Shown here one piece after another: positions 19,071 through 27,671 of a stretch of DNA of 64,000 bases (within the stretch, counting starts at the first letter, position 1; every line of letters starts with the position of its first letter). Source of the stretch: Ochrobactrum sp. CGA5 (GTDB lineage Bacteria; Pseudomonadota; Alphaproteobacteria; Rhizobiales; Rhizobiaceae); contig NZ_VCIG01000042.1 in the NCBI RefSeq assembly GCF_006345815.1, positions 186,001 to 250,000 of the forward strand. Direction: 5' to 3'. A program made the position numbers and the translations under genes. Under the pieces are notes generated by a model. That model was not told where the DNA came from. It saw only the letters and a program-made list of their open reading frames with translations, and ran no database searches.

Positions 19071-19926
19071 TACTCCTGTACGCGCCATCAGCGTCATGCC
19101 TTCAAAGAACGTGCTACCTGTCAACTGTTTCAACGCCTGATCTCCGTTGAGTTGACCATTGAATTCGCGGGTGCCGACCCCTTCACCACATCGAAGGCCG
19201 ACTGGAAATTGACGTCTTCCGCAGCGGTCGCTAGTGCTGGCTGCGCGTTGCTCTTGTGTTCGCCAACTTCAAAAGCCGCAAACTGACCGGCATTGAAAGC
19301 CACTGAGCCTTCAGCTCCCGGAAACGCCCGCAGACAAAATCGATGCCAGGCTTTTCCCTGCCTTGCTGAATTCGCCTTTGGCCTAATCACCCATGAACTG
19401 CACGCCCGCCTTGTCGTCGATCACCACGGCCGGCGCGAGATCGATGAGCGCCGTTTGTAGATATTCGGCCCAAATGACATCACGGCGCTGGTTAAGATAA
19501 GAACTGACGGTAATGTGCAACCGGTTGGATAACCTTGTCCCGGCCTTCCTTATTGGCCACTTCGTCAAGATTGCCGAGCAGGGCCTCCCCACCCAAATGC
19601 TGACACCGCCAGAAGCATTCCCATTATCAAGCGCATTATCGTGCCTTCTCGTTACGAAAGGTGCAGCTTACCATGCGTCCGACGAAACGGTCCTCACTAT
19701 CACGTTTAAATATAATCACCGAAACCAGACGCTTGGGCTTGTTGAATTGGCTTACATAGTCGCTGCTTCTACCCCCTCGGCTCCTTCTCTTCATGAGGGA
19801 ATAGGACGCCATCATACGGCACGATGACATTGAGGCTGCATCCCGCATCAACCGGATTGTTGCATGATGACTACAAACCTTAAAATATGACTCTTTTTAT
19901 CATGTAATTTCTTGCCAGTATAAATA
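19071..19926. other. Unassigned debris, no convincing gene
   Basis: This 856-base stretch contains only short open frames. On the minus strand, 19592-19383 and 19390-19130 give protein-like text in overlapping frames (for example Ala-Val-Val-Ile-Asp-Asp-Lys-Ala-Gly-Val-Gln-Phe-Met-Gly-Asp). This looks like a decayed gene cut by frameshifts. I do not recognise the family. Position between an IS remnant and the siderophore receptor suggests leftover mobile or island DNA. Confidence 0.4.
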
Positions 19927-19945
19927 CATGAGTATATCACTCATG
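19927..19945. promoter_or_regulatory. Inverted repeat CATGAGT-N5-ACTCATG, candidate operator
   Basis: A perfect 7-base inverted repeat with a 5-base spacer lies 30 bases before the preferred start of the TonB-dependent receptor. Its AT-rich surroundings could hold the promoter. Iron-uptake genes in this bacterial group are controlled by Fur, Irr, RirA or AraC-type regulators; I cannot match the repeat to one of these. Its position argues against the upstream in-frame ATG at 19928, which lies inside it. Confidence 0.45.
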
Positions 19946-19975
19946 CTTATCAAAATCATGGTGGGAATATTCTTT

Positions 19976-22156
19976 ATGCGTTCAGACTGCATGCCTCTTC
20001 GCCGCACAATTCTAGCCGGTACATCCCTGATCGCTCTTGCTGCCACGGCAATTGCGCAGGAGCAATCCGCCTCATCTTCGACGGAGAAAGGTGCTGTCGT
20101 TCTCGACAAAATCGTGATTGATGGCGGCAGCGGCGGCGTAATTGATGCAGACGGCTATGTGGCGCGCAGTAGCGCAACCGGCGCCAAGATCGACACGCCG
20201 TTTGTCCAGACCCCGCAGTCTATTTCCTCTGTTACCCAACAGCAGCTTGAGGATCGCAATCCGCAGACCTTGCTTGATGCCATTGCCTATACGCCCAGTG
20301 CCCGCGTTGGTGGTTACGGCTTCGATCCGCGATTCGATTCCTTCACCGTGCGCGGCTTCGACGTCACTTATACTGGTGTGTTCCGCGACAATCTCCGCCA
20401 GCCCGGAGCCAGTTCCGCACTGTTCAAGACCGAACCATATGGCCTGGAAGGCGTTTCGATTTTGCGTGGCCCATCGTCAGCCCTCTATGGTGCTTCTGGT
20501 GCTGGCGGCCTGTTCAACCTCATCAGCAAGCGTCCAACCGAAACTCCTCTTCATGAAGTGCAGGTCCAGTACGGTACCCACAATCGCTATCAGACCCAGT
20601 TCGATCTCTCCGGTCCAGTTAAGGAAGGTGACCCGCTTTACTACCGCCTGACAGGCCTTTGGCGAAACGCCGATACCGAACAGCCATCGGTTCCCGACGA
20701 CCGCATTTACATTGCACCAGCCTTTACGTGGAAACCGGACGAAGATACGCGTCTGACAATCCTCAGCGAGTTCTCTCGCACCAAAACCGGTGGCACGGCC
20801 GCTTATTATTATGATGCCGTTACGAACAAGGTCTCCGACTTTTTTGCAGGTAACACCGCTTTCAACGACTCTGTCCAAACCCAGGGGCGTATCGGCTATG
20901 AATTTGAAACGCGCCTCAACGACACATTCGTGTTCCGCCAGAATGCGCGCCTTGCATCGTCAAAGATCGGGGCCGACTGGGCCTTTGCCTATCAGGCCAA
21001 TCAGGACGATCCGTTGCTTCTCGATAGCAGCGCCGGCACTTTTGAAGAGCGCCTGACCAGTTTCACTATCGATAACCAACTGGAAGCGAATTTCGATACC
21101 GGCAACTTTGAGCACAGGTTTTTGGCCGGTATCGAACTGACGAAGCTGCAATGGAAGGGATTGAATGGTTATGGCTACTCGCCCCCGCTGGATACCAGAC
21201 ATCCGTCTATGGGACGCCCTGTAGCGCCAATAGATTTCCAGACGAGAAACGTTCAGGACCAGTTCATGGCTGGCGTCTATATGCAGGATCAAATCCGTTA
21301 CGACGCATGGACCATTACCCTTGGCGGCCGTCAGGACTGGGTCAGCACCGACACGAAAAACACCGATCTGACAACCAGCACCTCAACCGATTTCGATCAG
21401 AGCGACAAAGCCTTCACATGGCGTGCCGGGCTTACCTATGAGACCCCCTGGGGTATTACGCCATATGCAAGCTATTCGACAGCCTTTTCGCCCAATGCCG
21501 GTGTTAACCAGGCAACGGGCAACCCGTTCGAGCCAACAGAAAGTGAACAACAGGAAATCGGTATCAAGTACCAGTTGCCCAACAGCAATACCCTGTTGAC
21601 GGCAGCTCTGTTCAACATCAATCAGGACAACGGCCTCTATTACGAAGTGGTTGAGCTGGATAGCGGCCCAGCCAACATTCAGGTCCAGCGCGGTAAACTG
21701 CGCTCGCGCGGCCTGGAATTAGAAGCCAGTACCAGCCTCGACAACGGCCTGTCCCTCATTGCCTCCTATAGCTACATACAGACCCGTATAAAGGACGGGC
21801 CGGAAGGCACTTTGGGCAATGAAATCTCGTCCGTGCCGACCCACATGGCATCGGCTTGGGCGCATTACAAGTTGCCCGAGAACAGTTTCCTCTACGGTCT
21901 GGGTGTCGGCGCAGGCGTGCGCTTTGTCGGCTCCAGTTATGGCAATGACGAAAACACCATGAAAAACAGCTCGCGCGCTTTCGTCGACGCCGCGATTGAT
22001 TTCGATTTCGGCGCCATCAAGAAGGACTATGAAGGCGTAAAACTGCAAGTTAACGCCACCAATCTCTTTGACACGCGCAAGCCGGTCTGTTCTGCGGGAT
22101 TCTGTTATCGCGATCAAGGCCGCACGGTTGTCGGCAGCCTGAAATACTCCTGGTAG
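19976..22156 (+). CDS. TonB-dependent siderophore receptor (FhuA/FoxA type)
   Basis: I chose the ATG at 19976 (GGGAA eight bases before it), giving 726 residues; a further in-frame ATG is at 19991. A signal peptide ends near Ala-Ile-Ala-Gln. Next come a TonB-box-like Val-Leu-Asp-Lys-Ile-Val-Ile and a plug domain. The plug contains Thr-Pro-Gln-Ser-Ile, Val-Arg-Gly-Phe-Asp, and Leu-Arg-Gly-Pro-Ser-Ser-Ala-Leu-Tyr-Gly, all standard for siderophore receptors. A 22-strand barrel follows and ends in Ser-Leu-Lys-Tyr-Ser-Trp with the usual terminal aromatic residue. It imports a ferric siderophore across the outer membrane using TonB energy. The periplasmic binding protein 168 bases downstream probably takes the cargo. 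No inner-membrane permease is present in the window. Confidence 0.93.
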   Translation: MRSDCMPLRRTILAGTSLIALAATAIAQEQSASSSTEKGAVVLDKIVIDGGSGGVIDADGYVARSSATGAKIDTPFVQTPQSISSVTQQQLEDRNPQTLLDAIAYTPSARVGGYGFDPRFDSFTVRGFDVTYTGVFRDNLRQPGASSALFKTEPYGLEGVSILRGPSSALYGASGAGGLFNLISKRPTETPLHEVQVQYGTHNRYQTQFDLSGPVKEGDPLYYRLTGLWRNADTEQPSVPDDRIYIAPAFTWKPDEDTRLTILSEFSRTKTGGTAAYYYDAVTNKVSDFFAGNTAFNDSVQTQGRIGYEFETRLNDTFVFRQNARLASSKIGADWAFAYQANQDDPLLLDSSAGTFEERLTSFTIDNQLEANFDTGNFEHRFLAGIELTKLQWKGLNGYGYSPPLDTRHPSMGRPVAPIDFQTRNVQDQFMAGVYMQDQIRYDAWTITLGGRQDWVSTDTKNTDLTTSTSTDFDQSDKAFTWRAGLTYETPWGITPYASYSTAFSPNAGVNQATGNPFEPTESEQQEIGIKYQLPNSNTLLTAALFNINQDNGLYYEVVELDSGPANIQVQRGKLRSRGLELEASTSLDNGLSLIASYSYIQTRIKDGPEGTLGNEISSVPTHMASAWAHYKLPENSFLYGLGVGAGVRFVGSSYGNDENTMKNSSRAFVDAAIDFDFGAIKKDYEGVKLQVNATNLFDTRKPVCSAGFCYRDQGRTVVGSLKYSW

Positions 22157-22208
22157 ACGCCAGTACGCAGAGTAAAGTTCTCAAGCCCCGACAGCGCTAT
22201 CTGAACTT

Positions 22209-22311
22209 GGAGCGGTTCCAGCAAAAGTGCGAAGCGGTTTTGCGTAGGATAATGAGACGAAACAAATACTTAGAGCAGTTCCAGCGGCTCCGCTGTGCCT
22301 GGAACCGCTCC
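22209..22311. repeat. 103-base intergenic element with 13-base terminal inverted repeats
   Basis: GGAGCGGTTCCAG at 22209-22221 and CTGGAACCGCTCC at 22299-22311 are perfect inverted repeats. A third related arm (GAGCAGTTCCAG) lies at 22273-22284. The inner part contains AGGATAATGAGACGAAACAA. A diverged copy of the left part and core is at 59126-59194. This is the look of the short palindromic intergenic elements scattered through Rhizobiales genomes. Here it fills the gap between the receptor and binding-protein genes and abuts the ribosome site of the latter. Confidence 0.65.
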
Positions 22312-22324
22312 AGAAAGTAACGAA

Positions 22325-23422
22325 ATGATCCGTCTTTTTATTTGCCTGACAGTAATCTGGCTAGCCGTTGGTAGAAGCGCTAGTGCAGATGTAACCTATC
22401 CCATTCATGTCAAGGACGCGCTTGGCCGGGACGTTACCATTGCAGCCCAACCGAAGTCCGTATTGCTTGGCAGCGGCTTCAATCTGATTGCATTGTCACT
22501 TATCCATCCCGATCCCGTCAGCCTATTGGCCGGTTGGGCAGACGATCTCAAGGGAGACAACCCGGAAATCTACGCTGGTTTTGAAGGGCGCTTCCCGGAA
22601 ATTGACAAGCTGCCAATCATCGGTGACGGCATGACAGTTTCGGTCGAGAAGATCGTTTCTGTCAAAGCCGACCTGGCCATCCTTTCAGACTGGCAGATGC
22701 GCAATGATGAGGGTGTGCAGGCAATCGCCTATCTCGAGAAAATGGGTATACCGGTTATCGTCGTCGATTTCGGCAACCATGCACTCGAAAACACGTCGAA
22801 GAACATGCGTCTGCTGGGTAAGGTACTCAACCGCGAAGAACAAGCCAACGCCTTTGCGGATTTCTATGACGAACGCATTGCCCGAATTCGCGATCGGGTG
22901 GCGAAGAACGATGCCGGGCCGACGGTGTTGCTTGAAGCCTTTCCCAATGCCGACCAATGCTGCTACGCCTACGGACAAAGCAGCATGGGCGAGTTCATCA
23001 CACTGACCGGCAGCCGAAATATCGCTGCGGACGGACCGCCACAGGGGGCCGTGATCAGCAGCGAGTTTATCGTTGCTGCCGACCCGCAGGTTTACATCGC
23101 CACCTCGTCGCCGGGAGGCAAGTATAGCGGCTTTTCGATTGGGCCAGGCGTCAGCGAGCAGGAAGCGCGCAGCACTCTGTCAAACGCCTTGAAAAATCCT
23201 TTTCGGGTCGGCTTGAAGGCTGTGCACGATAAGCGCGTGCATGGATTGTGGAACTTCTTTAATGCCGTCCCCCTGAATATTCTGGCCGCCGAAGCCTTCG
23301 CCGTCTGGCTGAGACCGGAAATGTTCGCAGACATCAATCCTGAAGCAACACTGGCAGAAATTAACAAGCGTTTTGCTGCCGTCCCCTTTGAAGGCTCGTA
23401 CTGGATCAGCCTTCATCCCTGA
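22325..23422 (+). CDS. Periplasmic iron-siderophore (TroA/BtuF-type) binding protein
   Basis: The ATG at 22325 starts a 365-residue protein with a signal peptide (Met-Ile-Arg-Leu-Phe-Ile-Cys-Leu to Ser-Ala-Ser-Ala). An upstream ATG at 22295 would place the signal sequence inside the protein and overlaps the palindromic element. The Asp-Ala-Leu-Gly-Arg-Asp-Val-Thr-Ile opening, an Asp-Leu-Ala-Ile-Leu-Ser segment and a Gly-Ile-Pro-Val-Ile-Val-Val-Asp-Phe stretch are typical of class III binding proteins for siderophores, haem and cobalamin. It probably passes the ligand from the receptor encoded just upstream to an ABC permease elsewhere in the genome. The exact ligand is not visible. Confidence 0.85.
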   Translation: MIRLFICLTVIWLAVGRSASADVTYPIHVKDALGRDVTIAAQPKSVLLGSGFNLIALSLIHPDPVSLLAGWADDLKGDNPEIYAGFEGRFPEIDKLPIIGDGMTVSVEKIVSVKADLAILSDWQMRNDEGVQAIAYLEKMGIPVIVVDFGNHALENTSKNMRLLGKVLNREEQANAFADFYDERIARIRDRVAKNDAGPTVLLEAFPNADQCCYAYGQSSMGEFITLTGSRNIAADGPPQGAVISSEFIVAADPQVYIATSSPGGKYSGFSIGPGVSEQEARSTLSNALKNPFRVGLKAVHDKRVHGLWNFFNAVPLNILAAEAFAVWLRPEMFADINPEATLAEINKRFAAVPFEGSYWISLHP

Positions 23423-23524
23423 TCCACGCGGCCTGATATTTGATTGTTCTTCTGCAAGGTAGAGACGAGATCCAACATCCTTTCTCTCGTGACCTACATA
23501 GACCCAATCGGCTATGGAAGTGAG

Positions 23525-23536
23525 TGACACGTGTCA
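23525..23536. promoter_or_regulatory. Perfect 12-base palindrome TGACACGTGTCA
   Basis: It lies in the 215-base gap between the convergent binding-protein gene and the gate-domain gene. It could be a protein-binding site or chance; nothing nearby needs an operator because both genes end here. Confidence 0.25.
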
Positions 23537-23637
23537 GAGGGCGCAGTAAGCCATCCTTTCACTTGCACGGGACGCCAAGGCAATCATCCTCCAACCAGCA
23601 TCTGTCGCGGCAAGGACACCGCTTTTGCAGGCGCCAC

Positions 23638-24669
23638 TCAAGAATCCGATGATTGTTCGATAACCTGTCCGTATTGTGATCGGGATTTGCCGCACAGAGT
23701 ATCTCGATAAAGGAAGCGGAAGAAGAACGCATCACCAGTTCCGCGCAAAAATCTGGCAAATATCCCAACCAGCAGAACGGAGAAAATCAGCCTGCCGAAC
23801 AGGACCACATAGATATCCGCACCGAGAGCCACCACGATCAGCGTATCTTCGATCAGACTGTGGCAGAGTCCCATGAAGCTCGACGCGAGAAAGACGTCCC
23901 GAGGCTGGATGTGTCCGCGCTGCGCTTCACGAATGATGAGGCCACCGCCATAGGATAGCCCCAGCACCAGCCCCACAACAGTAAGCGGAGCGGCATCCTT
24001 CGATATGCCGAGCATGCGTAACAAGGGTGAAAGAAGCAGGTTTAGGAAGTGCGTCACATCGAGCGCATCCATCGTTCTCAACACCGCCACCAGACCAAGC
24101 AGAACAACAAATATCCAGACCAGTGTAGACGCCGTATCGGCGACGAAGCTGCTCCAGCTAGAATCATAGTGGCCCGGCACCCAGCTCGGCGCCGCCGGTT
24201 CCGCCAGCCAGCCGGTATGACTGGAAATCAGCTTGATCCCCCACGCGAAGACAAGCCCGCCGCCAAGCCGGATCAGTGTCGAGACAATCAAACGCGGACC
24301 GGCCTTTTGCACGATGCGCTGTTCGATAGGAAGAGCATGGGCAAAAAGGAACAGCGATCCGAGGATCGTCACCTGTGCCGATGTGAGTGTGTCAACCGGC
24401 AAGACGGTGAACATCACCACTGCCCCGCTCCATACGCCAACCAAAAGGTTCATCGCCCAAACGAAGCCGGCCTCCGGAGGCAGCCCCACGACCTGCATGA
24501 CGGGAGCGAAGGCAGGTGAGATGGCTTTGATCAAGCCCATCTCGATTACAAGCTGTGTCAGAACCATCACCGGCAGCATGATCTTGATCAGCGTCCAGTA
24601 GACGCTGATCACTTCGCGCAGGATAACCATGCCGAACGCTGTCAGCCGCTTTGTCGATTCCCCGGCCAT
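23638..24669 (-). CDS. Nucleoside-recognition (gate domain) membrane protein
   Basis: This 343-residue, very hydrophobic protein starts five bases after AGAGGGG. It has two gate-type repeats: one with Gly-Val-Trp-Ser-Gly-Ala-Val-Val-Met-Phe and one with Gly-Leu-Ser-Tyr-Gly-Gly-Gly-Leu-Ile-Ile, both followed by helical membrane segments. The family (nucleoside recognition domain, related to spore maturation proteins and the FeoB gate) is thought to move nucleosides or related cyclic compounds, but most members are uncharacterised. It is the last gene of the operon with the cytosine-deaminase-like enzyme and NCS2 permease, which fits a transport or export role for a pyrimidine-like compound. 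Confidence 0.75.
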   Translation of the reverse strand: MAGESTKRLTAFGMVILREVISVYWTLIKIMLPVMVLTQLVIEMGLIKAISPAFAPVMQVVGLPPEAGFVWAMNLLVGVWSGAVVMFTVLPVDTLTSAQVTILGSLFLFAHALPIEQRIVQKAGPRLIVSTLIRLGGGLVFAWGIKLISSHTGWLAEPAAPSWVPGHYDSSWSSFVADTASTLVWIFVVLLGLVAVLRTMDALDVTHFLNLLLSPLLRMLGISKDAAPLTVVGLVLGLSYGGGLIIREAQRGHIQPRDVFLASSFMGLCHSLIEDTLIVVALGADIYVVLFGRLIFSVLLVGIFARFLRGTGDAFFFRFLYRDTLCGKSRSQYGQVIEQSSDS

Positions 24670-24706
24670 TGTGCCCCTCTCGCTTTGTCCGGAGACGCGC
24701 GACGTC

Positions 24707-26005
24707 TCAGGCCGGTTCGCGCATGACGGATTGCGCCTTCGCCGCAGTCACCGTGGCGACTTGCGTCTCCGATACAAGCGTTCCACTGGAGAAAACACGC
24801 AAATGCGGTGTTCCGCCGGCCACGAAGCTGTCGATGCTTTCGGCTTTGGCCAGCAGAAAATCAGCCCGTGCGCCCCGATGCAAGCCATAATCGTTGACAC
24901 CCATAAGTTTTGCAGGAATTGCGGTAATCATCGCATAGGCAGTGGCCAGTTCGTCGCCCTTTAGATGTCCTGCAAGCAGGGTCCAGCGTGCGATTTCCAG
25001 CATGTCGCCAGAGCCGGTCGGAACGAATGGATCTTCGATATTGTCGGATGCTGTGGCAATAGGCACACCGGCACGCACGATCTCTGCCACCCGCGTCAGC
25101 CCGCGCGGTGGCAGCTTGTCACAATCGCGTCCCTGAAGATAAAGATTGGCCGCTGGCAACGTGACAACGCCGAGTTTCAACACAATGATATGTTCCAGGA
25201 TTGCTTCGAAATCCCTCCGATCCATCGCGCTAAGAACCGAAGCATGGCTGAGCACGGTACGGGCCTCCAGCCCATAGCGGCGGACCCGCTCGAAAACAGC
25301 ATTGAAAAGTGGGCGTTGCGGGTTGAGATGTTCATCGAGATGCAGGTCGACCGGACGCCCGTGCCGTGCAGCGGCGGCGAACAGAATATCGAGATAACGC
25401 TCCGGGTCTTCTGCCACGGCGGGCGTGCCCCCGACGGCATCAGCCAGCGCAACCGCGCGATCAATATTGGCTTCCAGCCAGTCGAGGTCCTGTCCGGGAT
25501 GCGGGATCATGAAGGCCACGAGCTGCAGCTTCACCCGGTCGACCCAACCAGATCGTAATTTCGCCAGAGCTTCTATGCCATTAAAACCAGCATCCTTGTC
25601 CACATTCACATGACTTCGGATAGCCAGAGTACCACGGCTAAGACAACGCTCAATGGTTCGGGACGCCCGCTTGAAAATGTCGTCAGGTGGGGCCTGCCGC
25701 GCGTATTTCGCGAAAGCATCACGTGCCCCCTGCAACGTGCCGGATGGGTTGGGTGCGAAACGCAATACTCCAGTCTTATCAAGATGCTGGTGCATGTCCA
25801 CCAAACCCGGCGAAACAATGCATCCTGCCGCATCGATAAGCCGCATATCACCTTCGGGTTCGATGTCGGGTGCAATATCCAGGATGATGCCCTTCTCCGA
25901 AATCAACATGTCGGCCTGCCGGACATCGCGGGCGCTGACAGCAACCAAACCTCCCCGGACAAGGCAGCGGCACGGCACGTTGGATTGCTGGTACAGATTA
26001 TCCAT
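24707..26005 (-). CDS. Cytosine deaminase-like metal-dependent amidohydrolase
   Basis: I chose the ATG at 26003-26005 (GAGG just upstream). Longer frames to 26191 overlap the permease gene and add an unlikely sequence. The 432-residue protein has the first metal motif Asp-Met-His-Gln-His-Leu-Asp-Lys-Thr near residue 69. It also has His-Leu-Asp-Glu-His-Leu, then Ser-His-Ala-Ser, and Ala-Ser-Asp-Asn-Ile-Glu-Asp-Pro-Phe. These correspond to the metal ligands and catalytic aspartate of the cytosine deaminase/CodA group of amidohydrolases, which deaminate or open rings of pyrimidines, triazines and creatinine-like compounds. Its place next to an NCS2 permease supports a nucleobase-like substrate; the exact one is unknown. 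Confidence 0.82.
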   Translation of the reverse strand: MDNLYQQSNVPCRCLVRGGLVAVSARDVRQADMLISEKGIILDIAPDIEPEGDMRLIDAAGCIVSPGLVDMHQHLDKTGVLRFAPNPSGTLQGARDAFAKYARQAPPDDIFKRASRTIERCLSRGTLAIRSHVNVDKDAGFNGIEALAKLRSGWVDRVKLQLVAFMIPHPGQDLDWLEANIDRAVALADAVGGTPAVAEDPERYLDILFAAAARHGRPVDLHLDEHLNPQRPLFNAVFERVRRYGLEARTVLSHASVLSAMDRRDFEAILEHIIVLKLGVVTLPAANLYLQGRDCDKLPPRGLTRVAEIVRAGVPIATASDNIEDPFVPTGSGDMLEIARWTLLAGHLKGDELATAYAMITAIPAKLMGVNDYGLHRGARADFLLAKAESIDSFVAGGTPHLRVFSSGTLVSETQVATVTAAKAQSVMREPA

Positions 26006-26144
26006 CTTGAACCTCACTATGTGAATGGAGCTGAAAAAGTAAAACGAAGCCGTCCCGCAGGCATGTATTCCGCAGCCTCCATAGCGGGCGGATACGAACC
26101 TTTGGCGGCAAGCCGGGCTCTCTACCCGGCTCCGCAGATTAGGA

Positions 26145-27503
26145 TCAGCCTCCGCTGGTCTGGGACTTAGCTTCGGCCAGATGACTGCCATGAACCAGGT
26201 TGCTGTCGCCCAATCCGTTGAGAACGAGATTAAGCGTAACGGAAACCACGCAAGCCACTACAACGCTCGAATGCAGGATCGACTGCGTCCAGTCCGGCAG
26301 CTGCTGGAATAGATTCGGCGACATGATCGGAATGAAAGCGATGGCCAGCGTCAACGCGACGATCAGGATATTGTACTGATTATTCGCGTAATCGACCTTG
26401 GACAGCGACTGGATGCCAGCCGCAGCAACGATACCGAACATCGCTACCGCTGCACCTCCGAGTGCCGGTGCAGGCACCGCTGCAAGGACCGCGCCGAACT
26501 TTGGAAAGAAGGCGATAACGCACAGCATGAGGCCGCAGAGCGCAACAACCCAGCGGCTGCGCACGCCGCTCAGAATGACGAGGCCGACATTCTCCATATG
26601 AGCGATGAAGGGAAAGCCCGCGAAGACGCCCGCAACCGCACTGGCAAGACCATTGGCGCGCACACCATCGGCTACCTGCTCCGGCTTTACATCCTTGTCG
26701 ACGATCTCACCGATCGAAATGAACAGCCCCATGGATTCTACTGTCTGGACGATCATCACGATCACAATCGTCATGAATGGCAAGATGGCGAAAGTCGGCA
26801 GCCCGAAATGGAACGGCGTCGGCACGGTTACCCAAGGGGCAGCTTCTACCGGGTTGAGATTGCCCATCCCCAGAAGAAAGGCGACCAGAGCGCCTGCACC
26901 CATACCGAAAAGTACAGCCAGATTTTTCAGGAGTGGCGATCCAAACCTGTTGAACGCAAGGATGACAATCAGCACCAGCAGCGCCACGCCAAGAAAAGCA
27001 GGGTCGCCAAAATCGGACTGGCCACGTCCGCCGCCTGCCCATTGATAGGCTTCCGGCAGAAGCTGCACGCCAATGGCGGTGACGATGCAGCCCGTGACGA
27101 CAGGTGGAAAGAAGCGGCGCAGATGCCCGGTAATCGGCGCGATCAGCATAATGAAGATGCCGCCTGCAATCACGGCACCGCAAATGCCCGCGATCCCGAC
27201 ACCCGGCATGGAGCCAATGGCAATAATTGCCGAGACACTGGAAAAGGCTACACCGTTCATGATCGGAAGACGGACGCCGAAACGCCAAAATCCTATTGTT
27301 TGCAGCAGTGTCGCGATACCTGAGCAGAAGAAGGTCGCACTGATCAGGATGATGGTTTCCTCAGAACTGAAGCCGAGCGCATTGGCGATAATCAGCGGTA
27401 CTGCGACCGATCCCACATACGACACTGCAACGTGCTGCAACGCCAGCGTGAGTGTCTTCTTGGCAGGCAATATTTCATCAACTGGATGTATTGCAGATAT
27501 CAT
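26145..27503 (-). CDS. NCS2-family uracil/xanthine-type permease
   Basis: The ATG at 27501-27503 follows AAGGGGAAC; the frame extends upstream but without support. The 452-residue protein has about 14 membrane segments. It has the NCS2 hallmarks of an early Gln-His-Val-Ala-Val-Ser-Tyr and a Gln-Thr-Val-Glu-Ser-Met-Gly motif, whose glutamate binds the base in UraA and related proteins. It probably imports a purine, pyrimidine or similar ring by proton symport. Genes before and after (CobW-type GTPase, deaminase-like enzyme) are on the same strand, so it is the likely uptake step of this operon's pathway. Confidence 0.88.
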   Translation of the reverse strand: MISAIHPVDEILPAKKTLTLALQHVAVSYVGSVAVPLIIANALGFSSEETIILISATFFCSGIATLLQTIGFWRFGVRLPIMNGVAFSSVSAIIAIGSMPGVGIAGICGAVIAGGIFIMLIAPITGHLRRFFPPVVTGCIVTAIGVQLLPEAYQWAGGGRGQSDFGDPAFLGVALLVLIVILAFNRFGSPLLKNLAVLFGMGAGALVAFLLGMGNLNPVEAAPWVTVPTPFHFGLPTFAILPFMTIVIVMIVQTVESMGLFISIGEIVDKDVKPEQVADGVRANGLASAVAGVFAGFPFIAHMENVGLVILSGVRSRWVVALCGLMLCVIAFFPKFGAVLAAVPAPALGGAAVAMFGIVAAAGIQSLSKVDYANNQYNILIVALTLAIAFIPIMSPNLFQQLPDWTQSILHSSVVVACVVSVTLNLVLNGLGDSNLVHGSHLAEAKSQTSGG

Positions 27504-27614
27504 CGTTGTTCCCCTTGTTGAGTCAATTTCCAACGACTTGTGGCCGTTCCTTTCGTGACGTCTTGTCTCGACGTTTTTCACCTATTCCATCAAACCAGCT
27601 TCGGAAATCATCCC

Positions 27615-27657
27615 GCATCGGGCGATGCAGCAGATAAACTCCCGGCTCCGAAGCCGG
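27615..27657 (-). promoter_or_regulatory. Two hairpins after the CobW-type gene
   Basis: GCATCG-GG-CGATGC (27615-27628) is a palindrome, and CCGGCT-CCGA-AGCCGG (27642-27657) forms a stem with a UCGG tetraloop in the minus-strand RNA. They lie in the 168-base gap between the CobW-type and permease genes. They may attenuate or protect the message; there is no T-run. Confidence 0.35.
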
Positions 27658-27671
27658 TCGATACGGGCCTT

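Noticed and set aside
26005..26191. Longer start for the cytosine-deaminase-like gene
   Set aside because: The extension overlaps the permease gene, is arginine- and cysteine-rich without family resemblance, and a good ribosome site exists at the ATG at 26005.
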